Position numbers and translations under genes: made by a program
The notes under the pieces: model-generated
What the model saw: the letters and a program-made list of their open reading frames with translations, nothing else
Database searches by the model: none
Told to the model about the DNA's origin: nothing
Assembly (NCBI GenBank): GCA_001839685.1
Contig: MLAK01000883.1
Span: 1 to 51,246, forward strand
Length of the DNA stretch: 51,246 nucleotides
From: Tritrichomonas foetus
Taxonomy: Eukaryota; Parabasalia; Tritrichomonadida; Tritrichomonadidae
Direction: 5' to 3'
In this document: positions 19,701 to 29,254 of the stretch, in pieces
Position numbering within the stretch: position 1 is the first letter of the stretch
Layout: each line of letters begins with the position of its first letter

Positions 19701-20532
19701 TAGGAATACAACTTTGAACAATTTGACTATTATTTTTAGAATTGTTTTGATCATTTGAATTCTGATTGATATCACTATTTAAAGTGTTATTTGATTTAGT
19801 TAGTTCGTTTGCTAAAATTCCCGCAAAAGCTCGCAAGATACTCACTGCGTCAGCATCAAAAATAGTTAACGGATAATTTTTGCTCATTTTTGGAAAAACA
19901 TCTGCAATGGTAACAGCATTTCTAACAGCACATTGTGTGAAAAAAGTGACAGTAAATTTCACTTTTGCATATTGTGGAATATATGATGGTTTTCCATAAT
20001 ATCCAAGTATGTGACGAATGGTGTCAGATATTGTCATTTGACAAACTTCAGCCGCCGGTGTTCCTTTTGCTTTATTATGAAGTGACAACATGAAAGTATA
20101 AACTTTCAGTAATGCATTTCCATGAATGAAGTAAGTGGATGAATTCGAATTCAATATCGCAGATACGGTTCGACATGTTTTCATCCTGTCTTCGTTTGTA
20201 GCTGTATCATAGTCTCGACATGTGAATGCCAAAGCTTTTTCTGTAAGTTGATACGACGGGAAAAACGAATTAGAGCTCAATGAAAAAATATCTGCAAAAT
20301 AGTCGAGAGTTATCGGTCTGAATTTCATTGCATCGGTTTCAGCAGCAAATAAAAATGGAACACTTACTTCGGAAAGATTCAAAGATTTTGGTCGTTTTTG
20401 AGAATCTTGAATTAATTTTTCTGATTTGGAAATAAGTTCGGTTAGCTTGGAGCTTCCCCACCAACCACACGAATTTTTTAAGATTTGCAAGTGGCGCGGA
20501 ATCGTATTAATTAAAACTTGAGGAGAAGCCAT
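16735..20532 (-). CDS. Sec7-domain Arf guanine nucleotide exchange factor, BIG/Sec7p-like
   Basis: 1265 residues from ATG 20532. A Sec7 domain occupies about 475-665 ('KKGLRYFIQQNI', 'FLFNTQQLDPKGVGEIIG', 'FRIPGEGQMIDRVMEEF', 'YVVAYSALMLYTDAHHP', 'FIANNRGIDGGKDLPRQFL'). The catalytic glutamate finger is Glu553 in PGEGQ, and the hydrophobic groove YSALMLYTD is intact. An N-terminal helical half of about 470 residues matches the DCB/HUS region in position, and a long HEAT-like helical C-terminus follows, as in BIG1/2 and yeast Sec7p, though shorter than their usual 1700-2000 residues. The expected role is GDP-GTP exchange on Arf at trans-Golgi membranes to start coat assembly. An Asn-rich insert (about 245-275) is lineage-type low complexity. 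No interruptions. Confidence 0.9.
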   Translation of the reverse strand: MASPQVLINTIPRHLQILKNSCGWWGSSKLTELISKSEKLIQDSQKRPKSLNLSEVSVPFLFAAETDAMKFRPITLDYFADIFSLSSNSFFPSYQLTEKALAFTCRDYDTATNEDRMKTCRTVSAILNSNSSTYFIHGNALLKVYTFMLSLHNKAKGTPAAEVCQMTISDTIRHILGYYGKPSYIPQYAKVKFTVTFFTQCAVRNAVTIADVFPKMSKNYPLTIFDADAVSILRAFAGILANELTKSNNTLNSDINQNSNDQNNSKNNSQIVQSCIPTLELCCSMLDEILNLNIPLFCEGPIIENILNREIHLAMMALALDNHIELSIPFAKLILTVYQKFSHIYIHRIHDLFDKGLLHTLSSPSSRQISRTCEVLKYLASAPQLFVDLFVNFDCDSSGTYVSLFENTISLVAKHAYPDDSSQLPALKVLRKILKTLWKYLNTTKSNKAEIVTDTLIEAKRQKDVFQQGVDLFKKEPKKGLRYFIQQNITTQEKAAEFLFNTQQLDPKGVGEIIGTLNNSEILKNYVAFFDFKNKGFEEAFRMFLSKFRIPGEGQMIDRVMEEFGSKYYNDNPGVFSTADTVYVVAYSALMLYTDAHHPKLSSRMSLDEFIANNRGIDGGKDLPRQFLVDLYDGITTKEIQLLSKEDVPSLLTRKQKAELYLQRCNRILANAKQAASTSTSLTYKKVGSADIVSPMFQIVWPPVLAVFAISFDSSENNKIIKCSLRGLTYASHIASHCYCEEALETLVSSFTKFTKLRTYGVEEIKEKNIKCTQELLSVATTDRNFLRGAWALLMDEVSALQKLKYFTIPDILFTGSDSLDRESINDLVSAMCQTSANELSENPPRMYTLLRLADVAYFNMGRPKIIWKEIWETISAQIIEAGSSENADIAKATINVLWQITKKFIEQPETNAFHFQEHFLRPFFEIFIVQQSPEVKGMIIECTTSLVNELANSLHSGWSVVFQILNACAIDYRVKGYELISKVINEHLVDLSHPQVVHLQSVLTSFVVKGKTPKIGAKAVLLFEKIASFLSQNNANDEVWGCFFASLQKCIMNPTPIIKKRSVLSTVEIMQKEKVSDIVKETILNELIPDVFNLFVEPEMTNLLTEIMDISIRLDLKMNILMQCCLHENSDFSLNSLTLLASFFQQNSKEIEEKLGNELSADIDKLCGLKRVELIIFFSKTLKTFENNGKMTDKILSSIRKCTEKEANEIGLFECSMEQLYVEQLMNMKKVKMATKSVTTFLSKIEGNEELKDFSESLSKMIKK

Positions 20533-20599
20533 TTATTTCGAGTATTTATTTGATTTGAAATCATCGACCAATTATCCTCATAAATGACATTGATCGATC

Positions 20600-20621
20600 T
20601 GCGATTTCAAATGAAATCGCA
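20600..20621. repeat. Perfect 10-bp palindrome upstream of Sec7 gene
   Basis: TGCGATTTCA, AA, TGAAATCGCA: a 10-base stem with a 2-base spacer about 70 bases before the Sec7 ATG. It is GC-richer than the surrounding DNA. It could be a dimeric factor site; the role is not shown. Confidence 0.6.
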
Positions 20622-20639
20622 CTATTGTGATTTTACTTG

Positions 20640-22119
20640 GTCAAATGTTTAGCATATTGAAATCGACTTTTTGTTTAGCAGAGATAACTTTTTGAATAAT
20701 CACAAATTAATCAAAAAGTTCATGATCCTCTAGTGAAGGGGAATGCACCTCCGATTGGAAAAATGATATTGATATTCTGTATATCATATTACATGATGTA
20801 ATATATAAATAAGCTTGAACGGTTTTATGAAGATGAAAACTGAATTCTGTTGATCAAATTATTTGAGAAAATCGACTAAACGCACATGACAAACAATTTA
20901 TATCATGAATATATAAAATTCGAATTGTTAGAAGGAGTTTTATCAACTCTGTAATTTTCGATGGATTTTTTATAGAATAATTTATGGAAGTGTCAGATGA
21001 ATTACCAAAATGTATGCTTCAACTTAATATCAAATTAATAAAATATGCCATTTCAAAAACACAAAATGATTTAATAATTTCATCATATGAAGTAATTCTA
21101 TGAAGATACCATAAATAATATTTTTTCAAAAAGTCGAAAAAGAAAATATGACTCTTAAAATGGGTAAATGTGACACTTTGCAGGTCCTTTTGACATTCGC
21201 AGATCATCAAAGTCGTTTGACCTGTATTTGACCTTTAACTTCACATATCTCAAAGAAATTGGTTAATTTTTAGAGTTCGAGTCTATTATGGTGAGAAACA
21301 AAAATGAATAGAAATATGAATTAATAAACTTAAGAAACCTTCATAAAGTGAAATGTATTGAACAATTGATATCTATTCCGAACAATTCAAAAGATTCGTA
21401 ATTTCCTAGATGTTCTTATTTCTTTACAAGTAAGAATAGATTTAATTTTCATAGCTTTATTCCAGTTCTTTTTTTTGCATTTGGATAAATTCAAAAAGTA
21501 GCTTTTTTATGTTTATCGTATTAATCAGAAAAAGCTTAATTGAAAAAAATTAGATTTAACGTAAGTAAACGGTCATAGTAAAATTAACGGTTTTTATTAC
21601 AGAAAAATTAAAATTAGATAATCAAAATATATCTCATACAATTTAATATATTTAATGTATATAATTTGATCTTCAATATTACGAATGATATTTAAACAAT
21701 ATAACCATTCAGATTTCTAAATTATTTCTAATATCTGAAGATAAATGTTAAATTGGATTCATCATAAAATGGATATATAAAATATTCAAAAAATCGTACC
21801 TTCAAAAAATAAAAATATCTTAATTTATAAAATGACAGATAGATTTTAAAACAGGCTTTCATATAATCAAACTACTCTATATGTGAAAATTATATTTTAA
21901 TGAAGTAATAAGTCAAAGTTTAGATGACCAATTGACATTTTTTGGTTTATAAACCCAAGATGAATAATCCAATCTACCAAAATTACCTTAAAATACATAT
22001 ATTCTCAGTTGTTTCTTCATATAATCGATATTATCAATATCTTATTATTCCCAATTGGAGGTTTTATTTCAATAATTTCAACTTTTTCTGAATTTTACAT
22101 AAAATTAACAGACAAGATA
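20640..22119. other. Intergenic, nothing recognised
   Basis: About 1.5 kb between the divergent Sec7 and CARMIL-like genes. AT-rich, only short frames. Sequence near 21160-21235 (tttgacctgtatttgacc) resembles 13344-13380 weakly. Confidence 0.4.
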
Positions 22120-25100
22120 ATGTCTTCGAATACGGATCAACAAGCATACTCTCCAGAAATTAAAGAAGGCAAACAAGCGAAAAACGATAAATCTCCAGTG
22201 GGAAGTCCACCTTCATCGCCAGGAAAAAGTCCTTCTGGAATTCAAAAAATGGGGACAAAAGTATTAAGCAAACACGAACAAAAATGCATGCAAATGGCAG
22301 CTCAATTGAACCCGAAATTCAAAGTTCTTGCTTGCTATTTATTAAAATCAAAAAAGACTTTTGTATTAACACCGTCACATTTTATTCTCGCCAAAAAAGG
22401 ATTCAAACTCAACAACGAAGATCCAGCATTCGTTTTCCCATGGTGCAACTTAAAAGAACTCAGTATCAGTCCCAAGCTCATTTTACTTTCATTTTATCCA
22501 ACAAAACCAGAAAATACAGAAGAACCAAATTCCCAACCACAAAGAACTGACTTCAGAATGATTATGAGTAAGAAAGAATATTCAACTGGTGTTGCTCAAT
22601 TGTGCGACGTTTTACAACGAGTTTTGCTTCCAACAGAATTGAAAAGAATTGAATTTGATAAGTTTGGAGCTCCACCTGTTCAACCATGTGTTCGTTCAGC
22701 AAAATATCGATTATTAATGCATGACGATTTAAATAAACTTCATCCAGAAACAGTTTCAGCTGTAAACAGAATAATTACATATGGTCCACCAATGGTTGAT
22801 CTTGCTGAAATCAAAGATGCTACATTCTTTGTTCCAATTTTCTTTGATATTTTGCCTTTCTTACCATCTATTAAAACCGTAAAAGTACCACTTTTGAAAG
22901 ATTTACCAATTTATGAACTAGCTGCAAAACTTGCACGTAATACAACAACAATAAAAGCTCTTGAATTAGCAGGTCATTGTAAAGACACATTACTTGACTT
23001 TACAACTGCTGCCAAAGAAAATGCAAATGATTCACAACTCACCTCACTTTCATTTGGAGTATCAAAATCTACAATTGAAGATTTAGAATTGATTTCTGAC
23101 ATGGTTTGCAATGCAAAGATCAATTCAATTGGTTTCCATAGTGCCTTCCGTGAAGAAGCTGTACCATATTTCTACTCGTCATTTTTATCACCAAAAGTTC
23201 TCGACAATTTACTGTCTCTTAGTTTAGATAATACTTTAAATATTGATTTAACTAAGCTTTTACCAAAACTGAGGAAAGTTGCTTTACTTTCACTGGCTTC
23301 ATGTGATTTAAATGTTGCTAATGCTATACACATGCTTTCATTGCATTATAATTCTTTACCACAACTCCAAGTGGTTAACTTATCAGGAAACACATTTGTT
23401 TCAAATGATGTTGATAAAACTAAATTCCCACACAAATTAGCCAAACTTCCACCAAAGCTTCACAATTTCATATTAAATGATATAACATGGCCAGAAAAGA
23501 CATTTAGAAACTTCTTTGAATTCTTATTTGAACACATTCCAGAAAAATTGAAATTATCACTTAGTGGAACTCTAACACTTCAACGCGAATGGAAAAGTGT
23601 CTTTAATTATTTACTTAATTGCAACTATACAGAATTGCGTGAACTTATTTGGGATGACAATTCTTTACATCCTGAATTCTTTAGATTCTTGGAACAAAAT
23701 ACTAAACTCATAAAACTTCAAATGAATGGATGCTTCCGTGACCAAGATCAAAGTCTAATCGAAGCCCTATGCCGTTATATTTCACACGCCGAAAATCTTC
23801 AAGCTGTTATGCTTCGTGGTCGTGGAAATCAATATTTCGGTAAGCACTTGATTGATGTTCTGAAAGCTTCATTGAAAATCAATAAATTAAGACTTTTGGA
23901 TGTGTCTGAATCTCATGTTGGTGAAACTGAAGATGAAGAAGGTGTTGTTTCAATAAACAACCAAGAACTTAAAGAATCATTAAAATTAGTTTCTAAAATT
24001 ATTGAAACATCAAAATGCTTAGAATATATAAACTTTGATGGAATGTATCCAAATGAATCCGCTGATTATTTGAATCTTTTACAAGAACTATCACATAAAA
24101 TCCACAATCTTAAAATCAGTTTCCCATTATTTGATGTTAATTATTTAGTTAACAAAGAAAATGCAAGCAGAGCTACCGTTGACGCCATCCAAAAAATGTA
24201 TTTCTTCAAGCACCCTGAAGAAGAACTTCAACCGCCTAAAGAACCTCCTGAAGGAGGTTATAAAATCGGATACGCTCCAACTTCAACCCTTTCTAAACCT
24301 GCTTCAATTTATAGACTTTATCAAAGAAGCGATTTCCCGCCATACGTTTCATTGAGAGTCCAAAAGAATGTTTCTCGAAGTTCAAGGCCATTATCAATTC
24401 CAAATATTAATGAAGAAATCGATGATGATCTTATTTGGGATCCAAATGTGTATGTTTCATCATCATCTGAAAACGACGATGTTGATTTAAGAAAAGATAA
24501 ACGGGAAATGCATTCTGATCCAGCTATAGAAATATCATCTTCATCTTCATCATCAAGCAGTGAAAAAGAAGAAGAACCTGTTCAAAAGAAATTCATAAAA
24601 CATAGGTTTGGATCAGTTCGACTACCAAGGACGGGTGTTCAACCAGCAAAGAAAGCACCACGAAAACGTGCTAAAGTTTCTCTAGAACAAATTGTTGAAG
24701 AACGTGATGTTCATTTGTCCGATGAAGAAGACTCATTAAATATGGCTTTACGACCAAAGCCAACAAAAGTTGAAGAAGCAACGAAATCCAATGATGATCA
24801 ATATGAAGAAAGTGAACCAGAATCAAGTGAATCATCGTCATCAGCAACTTCTTCATCATCTAACCGTGTAAAAGAAATGAAACAAAAATCGAAGAAGCAA
24901 ATATCAGAAAGCTCAGAAAGCGAACATCAAGAAGAAAAAATTGTCATAAATGCAAACATTGTTGAACGATCACATTCATCATCATCTTCCTCCTCTTCAG
25001 ATTCTGAAAATAAAAGCGAGAAAGACCAATTGATGAATGAACTTGTTACACCAAAAGGACTTCCACCTTTACCACCAAAGAAACCTTCAACATTCTCTGA

Positions 25101-25263
25101 TGAAATACTCGAGGAGCCAATTTATGACTTCCCTGAATTAGTGGAGATGGCATATCCAATTGCATGGAAAGAATTGGACCAAAGTATTTCTCTTGAAGAA
25201 ATTTATGATAGAATCAGCTCAGAACACCGTTCCAAAGTGATCAAAAAGTTACAAAAGTATTAA
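22120..25263 (+). CDS. CARMIL-like protein: PH-like domain, leucine-rich repeats, Ser/acidic tail
   Basis: The frame extends to TTG 22009 but the first ATG is 22120 (MSSNTDQQAYSPEIKEGK); 1047 residues. After a disordered Lys/Ser/Pro leader, residues about 55-170 read as a CARMIL-type PH fold ('FKVLACYLLKSKKTFVLTPSHFILAKKG' to 'CDVLQRVLLPTELKRIEF'). Residues about 200-690 are irregular leucine-rich repeats (e.g. LLSLSLDNTLNIDLTKLLP, LPQLQVVNLSGNTFV, LRLLDVSESHVG). The tail from about 740 is disordered, with serine tracts, acidic runs, a basic phrase FIKHRFGSVRLPRTG faintly like a capping-protein-interaction motif, and the proline segment LPPLPPKKPS. By family CARMILs bind and uncap capping protein and localise actin assembly at membranes. 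Trichomonads have many such PH-LRR proteins, so the paralogue is not definable. Confidence 0.75.
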   Translation: MSSNTDQQAYSPEIKEGKQAKNDKSPVGSPPSSPGKSPSGIQKMGTKVLSKHEQKCMQMAAQLNPKFKVLACYLLKSKKTFVLTPSHFILAKKGFKLNNEDPAFVFPWCNLKELSISPKLILLSFYPTKPENTEEPNSQPQRTDFRMIMSKKEYSTGVAQLCDVLQRVLLPTELKRIEFDKFGAPPVQPCVRSAKYRLLMHDDLNKLHPETVSAVNRIITYGPPMVDLAEIKDATFFVPIFFDILPFLPSIKTVKVPLLKDLPIYELAAKLARNTTTIKALELAGHCKDTLLDFTTAAKENANDSQLTSLSFGVSKSTIEDLELISDMVCNAKINSIGFHSAFREEAVPYFYSSFLSPKVLDNLLSLSLDNTLNIDLTKLLPKLRKVALLSLASCDLNVANAIHMLSLHYNSLPQLQVVNLSGNTFVSNDVDKTKFPHKLAKLPPKLHNFILNDITWPEKTFRNFFEFLFEHIPEKLKLSLSGTLTLQREWKSVFNYLLNCNYTELRELIWDDNSLHPEFFRFLEQNTKLIKLQMNGCFRDQDQSLIEALCRYISHAENLQAVMLRGRGNQYFGKHLIDVLKASLKINKLRLLDVSESHVGETEDEEGVVSINNQELKESLKLVSKIIETSKCLEYINFDGMYPNESADYLNLLQELSHKIHNLKISFPLFDVNYLVNKENASRATVDAIQKMYFFKHPEEELQPPKEPPEGGYKIGYAPTSTLSKPASIYRLYQRSDFPPYVSLRVQKNVSRSSRPLSIPNINEEIDDDLIWDPNVYVSSSSENDDVDLRKDKREMHSDPAIEISSSSSSSSSEKEEEPVQKKFIKHRFGSVRLPRTGVQPAKKAPRKRAKVSLEQIVEERDVHLSDEEDSLNMALRPKPTKVEEATKSNDDQYEESEPESSESSSSATSSSSNRVKEMKQKSKKQISESSESEHQEEKIVINANIVERSHSSSSSSSSDSENKSEKDQLMNELVTPKGLPPLPPKKPSTFSDEILEEPIYDFPELVEMAYPIAWKELDQSISLEEIYDRISSEHRSKVIKKLQKY

Positions 25264-25718
25264 TAATATTATCAGTATTTAAATTATCAAATAAAGTAAA
25301 TTTCGATGTTATGGAATTTTTTCTTTTTTCTTTCTTTCGTCTCATGATCAGTGATTCTGAAAAAAAAATTGCCAAAAACGTGTTAAGTTATTTCACCATG
25401 TTTTCACCTTTGCATTTTTGAATAACACAGTTGACTTTATTCCTAGGCAAACTATGCATAAATGATTATATATAACTCATATTATAGTATTTTTATTATT
25501 ATTGTTAATGGCATAATAGTGAGGCATGAATCATATCATGATATGATAAATTTTATTCCCAAATTTTTGGAAGGAAATTCCGGTGAAAAATTCTTCAATC
25601 ATCCTCAATTAAATACTTTACATTTTCTACTATTTAAAACAATTCAATTATATTTGACCTTTTTTTGCCCTAATTTTTTCATGATAGGGATAAAAATTTG
25701 TCACTTTATTTTTATTTA
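25264..25718. other. Intergenic spacer with initiator-like TCACTTT near its end
   Basis: AT-rich spacer. TCACTTT at 25701-25707, 12 bases before the next ATG, fits the trichomonad initiator pattern (TCA followed by pyrimidine and T/A). Nothing else seen. Confidence 0.45.
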
Positions 25719-26819
25719 ATGAGTTTCTTCAATCGTGGAAAAGTTTCACCAGAAGATATTCGCAACAAATTGCAGATTGAAGTTGCTACATGCAATGGGA
25801 AAGCCAAAACAAAGGCTGGAACCCGTGTTTCGCAAATTCGAAATATCCAAACGCGCGTTGTTCAAGACAGTACAATTGGTGTTCTCAAAAACTTAGAAGG
25901 TATCGTAGTTTGTGATTTGTCAATGCAGGGTGCTGAACAGATCAGCAATTGGCTAAAAACGCTCATTTCCGACCGCGAAAATTTAGCAAATCCAAAAGCG
26001 ACACTTTCAGGTGACACCCAAGACGCTCTCGACCAGTGTGTTGCTGTTGGAAAGATCAATAAACAAAAAGACTTAATCAACGCCTTACAGCCAATATTGA
26101 AAATCCATCCAATGCAATCAACCCTCACTGTACCTCACTGTATTAACGTATACCTCGGATTCGAACAGCAGACAGTTGAAGATATGATAACGGCGGTTCC
26201 AAACCTTCTCAACGAACTCAAATTATCAGATAATAAAGACTACGTTTACAGAGTTTTCGATGATCCAAAATATGCAGATACCATCAGGCCACTCTATGCT
26301 CCAGATTCTCTCCAAAATCCAGGATTGCAGAATTTCTCCCAGCATATTTCACCTCAAATGTCACCTCAGGTTTCGCAGCAAGTTCCTCAGCAGGATTACT
26401 ACCCAACACCAGGACAATATCCAAATCCAGGTAGCCAAGACATCAGTATGAACCAAAATCCATACCCAACACCTGGCCCTTATCCACAAGCACAGGATAT
26501 CCAATTCAATCAGCCTGGAATGAATTACCAGTCCCAACAGCTTCCACCTTATCCAGCATCAAATATCACTTCTCAAAATGCTCCACCTTTCGTGCCACCT
26601 CAACAGCAGCCACAATACGGGGCACCCCCTCCTTACCCGCAAACGCAGTTTGACACACCCCCACAATATGGCGCTCCACCATATCAGCCACCAGCTTTCC
26701 CTGACATTCCAAGTGGTGCACCACCCCCTGCACCAACACAGCCTCCAGCTTATCCATCCATACCCACAGGAAATGAGGGAGTTCCAAATGACCTTTTCCA
26801 ATCGGTGTCACCTGAATAA
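25719..26819 (+). CDS. IST1-like (ESCRT) candidate with long Pro/Gln/Tyr-rich tail
   Basis: ATG 25719 (MSFFNRGKVSPEDIRNKL); the frame opens 7 codons earlier at TTG. 366 residues. The N-terminal ~185 residues are helical and basic at first (KLQIEVATCNGKAKTKAGTR...IRNIQTRVVQDSTIGVLKNLEGIVVCDLS), loosely like the IST1 core with its R...I..D...LE..C..L pattern; the match is weak. The remainder is a low-complexity Pro/Gln/Tyr tail with PYPTPGPYP repeats, PPPYP and PPAYP (PPxY-like), and two phrases FPDIPSG and YPSIPTG that resemble the MIT-interacting motif (MIM2) of IST1/CHMP proteins. Such motifs would recruit VPS4 or ubiquitin ligases. Alternatives are another Pro-rich adaptor or a VTA1-like protein. 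The stop is TAAA, and the gene is convergent with the Rab5-like gene. Confidence 0.4.
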   Translation: MSFFNRGKVSPEDIRNKLQIEVATCNGKAKTKAGTRVSQIRNIQTRVVQDSTIGVLKNLEGIVVCDLSMQGAEQISNWLKTLISDRENLANPKATLSGDTQDALDQCVAVGKINKQKDLINALQPILKIHPMQSTLTVPHCINVYLGFEQQTVEDMITAVPNLLNELKLSDNKDYVYRVFDDPKYADTIRPLYAPDSLQNPGLQNFSQHISPQMSPQVSQQVPQQDYYPTPGQYPNPGSQDISMNQNPYPTPGPYPQAQDIQFNQPGMNYQSQQLPPYPASNITSQNAPPFVPPQQQPQYGAPPPYPQTQFDTPPQYGAPPYQPPAFPDIPSGAPPPAPTQPPAYPSIPTGNEGVPNDLFQSVSPE

Positions 26820-26935
26820 ACATGTCGAATAAATCTATTATTGATTTTGTTTTATTACACTTTTTCAACAATTTTGGTGAGATTCGTTGCTGTGCCAACT
26901 GTGTTAGAATTCACGAGTATGAAAAACATAAACAA

Positions 26936-27375
26936 ACAGCAGCAAACTAAAAAGCAAACATAAAAAGCAAACATAGAAAGCAAACATANNNNNNNNNNNN
27001 NNNNNNNNNNNNNNNNNNNNNNNNNNNNNNNNNNNNNNNNNNNNNNNNNNNNNNNNNNNNNNNNNNNNNNNNNNNNNNNNNNNNNNNNNNNNNNNNNNNN
27101 NNNNNNNNNNNNNNNNNNNNNNNNNNNNNNNNNNNNNNNNNNNNNNNNNNNNNNNNNNNNNNNNNNNNNNNNNNNNNNNNNNNNNNNNNNNNNNNNNNNN
27201 NNNNNNNNNNNNNNNNNNNNNNNNNNNNNNNNNNNNNNNNNNNNNNNNNNNNNNNNNNNNNNNNNNNNNNNNNNNNNNNNNNNNNNNNNNNNNNNNNNNN
27301 NNNNNNNNNNNAAAGCAAACATAGAAAGCAAACATAAAAAGCAAGCATAGAAAGCAAACAACAGCAAACTCAGTA
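26936..27375. repeat. 13-bp minisatellite containing an assembly gap
   Basis: Both sides of the gap consist of a 13-base unit (atagaaagcaaac / ataaaaagcaaac): about three copies on the left up to 26988 and four on the right from 27312. The array is bounded by cagcaaact on both sides. It lies between the convergent 3' ends of the IST1-like and Rab5-like genes. Confidence 0.85.
26989..27311. other. Assembly gap (323 n)
   Basis: Run of undetermined bases inside the 13-bp minisatellite; the gap length may be an estimate. Frames drawn across it are artefacts. Confidence 0.98.
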
Positions 27376-27465
27376 GGAAAGAAAAAAACAGATGAAAACA
27401 AATAAAAAATGATAAAAAAGAGTTGGAAAGATGTTAAACAAACTTGGTTTCATATGTAAAAATGT

Positions 27466-28062
27466 TCAGCAACATTTGTTCGACTTAGTCTCATTGCCGT
27501 CATTCAAGTTAACTCCGCTGGATGGTGTCGAATCAGTATTGTTCTTTCTTGTGGAGAGGAGCTTTGAAACAGCGAGTTGGAACATCCTCTCGATGCCAGC
27601 TCCAGTGCTAGCAGATGTTTCTGCATAGAGGGCACCTTCGCTGTCTGCCATAGCTTGGGCAGCTGCAGATTCGACTGCACGCTTATCTTCTAGATCAGTT
27701 TTATTCCCACAAACTAGGATGATAATGCTACCGTCTACATTTGTCTTGAGTTCTTTAATCCAATAATTTACTGCTTCGTAAGATTGGGTGCGAGTGACAT
27801 CGTATACGACGATAGCGATTAGAGCGCTACGATAATACATTGGAGCGAGACCACGATAGACTTCTTGACCGGCTGTATCCCATATGAGAAGTTCAAGCGG
27901 CTTTCCATCAACAATAACTTCTTTTGTGACAAAAGCGGCACCAATTGTTGGCTTGACATTATTTGCAGCAACACCTGAAACGTACTGTGTGACAATACTG
28001 GTTTTTCCGACGCCAGAGTCACCGAGAAGTACAAGTTTGACTGATGATAGAGTTTCACTCAT
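27466..28062 (-). CDS. Rab5-like small GTPase
   Basis: 198 residues, ATG preceded by TCATTTTC. All G motifs are present: P-loop GDSGVGKT (14-21), switch I KPTIGAAF with Thr39, WDTAGQE (61-67), GNKTD (119-123) and ETSAS (148-152). The Rab-F region 'IGAAFVTKEV' and 'YRGLAPMYYRSA' is close to Rab5/Rab21/Rab22, where the family has IGAAF and YHSLAPMYYRGA. The C-terminus ends CC (197-198), the geranylgeranyl site. The expected role is early endosome docking and fusion. DTAGQE keeps the catalytic Gln66. It is the last gene before the minisatellite and is convergent with the IST1-like gene. Confidence 0.93.
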   Translation of the reverse strand: MSETLSSVKLVLLGDSGVGKTSIVTQYVSGVAANNVKPTIGAAFVTKEVIVDGKPLELLIWDTAGQEVYRGLAPMYYRSALIAIVVYDVTRTQSYEAVNYWIKELKTNVDGSIIILVCGNKTDLEDKRAVESAAAQAMADSEGALYAETSASTGAGIERMFQLAVSKLLSTRKNNTDSTPSSGVNLNDGNETKSNKCC

Positions 28063-29254
28063 TGAAAATGATATTAAAGATGTAAACTATAGAAAAATTG
28101 TAAAGAATGAAATTCAGAAAGTTGATCTTTAAAGCCGCCCAATTCTATCGTATTTGGGCAGATGTTGGTCTAAAAGTGGCACATATAAATGGTCAAATAC
28201 AGCATCATATATCCATTTTCGATTTATATCATCATTTTAAATAACAGTATGTAAATATCTTATGTGTACATAGTATAACATAACACAGTTTCACTCCTTC
28301 TGATATTTTGTTAAAAATTGTTTTTAGATATTACATTCAAAAAAGTAGGTAATAACATGAAAATGTATTATACTATCATTTAGTTGCAAAGGTGGCATTA
28401 TAGATGTCAATTTTAGACTTGTTCGTTTTAATGGTAATGATTAATCATTTATAATTCTGATAGATCTTTTTTAGTTGACAATGGGGGTGTACTATATGTA
28501 TTATATTATGATTCATGTTTCCTATTTCATTTATTGACAAAAAGTCTTGAAAAAAGAAAAATATGAAATATATGAATGTTCTAAAAAACTTAAATTCGTA
28601 TCATGAAACTAAAAGGATTCAAACAAATACAATTTAAAATTCTTAACAGCACTTATTCACAAGAAGAAGAAGTTAGCAAAATTATTCCATCAGATTATAT
28701 TTCCCAAAATTGTTTTTTTCATTTCACATTCATAATTTTTTCATTTTTTCATAAAATATTGGAGTATTATTCATAATTTTTATAACCCTATTAAATTGAT
28801 TTCATTCTTTAAAAATATAATATTTAGTTGATTACCTCTTCAGGCGAGGTATGTTGCACAACTCTGGCATAGAAGAGGCTCTCTAAGTCAAAAATCAATG
28901 ATTTTTTTTTGCTATTCCTAAATTATTGCATTTATATTATTTATTTATAAATCAAATTGTGGTTCGTGAATATTCTCTCAGAATAAACAGAATGTTCACA
29001 TAGTTATTTCCAGCAATCGTCAATTTCAATCATTGTTATCACCGATATTTCATCTTTCCTTTGTGTTTAAAGTTGTGACACTGCGAAATGATAAACCAAC
29101 GTTGCACTAAGTAATAATTATTTTCTTTTGACTAGGAAACCTTTGACTGACCCAGAAAAATTAGGAATAATGGTCATCTCTGAGCACAATATGGTATTTT
29201 CACAAAAAAAAATTATCATTAAAAAAAAAATCAGAATAGATTTAATTTTGTTAA
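28063..29254. other. Intergenic with a GC-rich hairpin-bearing patch
   Basis: Mostly AT-rich. At 28829-28892 a GC-rich patch contains the stem TACCTC (28833-28838) / GAGGTA (28846-28851) with a 7-base loop, and a T-run follows at 28902-28910. It could be a small RNA gene with a Pol III-type terminator or a coding remnant; I recognise neither. No tRNA-like arms were found. Confidence 0.3.

Noticed and set aside
26855..27401. Long minus-strand frames rich in Cys/Leu/Phe across the gap
   Set aside because: They are translations of the 13-bp minisatellite and of undetermined bases; no gene is supported.
28829..28892. tRNA or snRNA gene
   Set aside because: No acceptor or T-arm pattern, no U1/U2/U4/U5/U6 landmarks; kept only as an unassigned structured patch.
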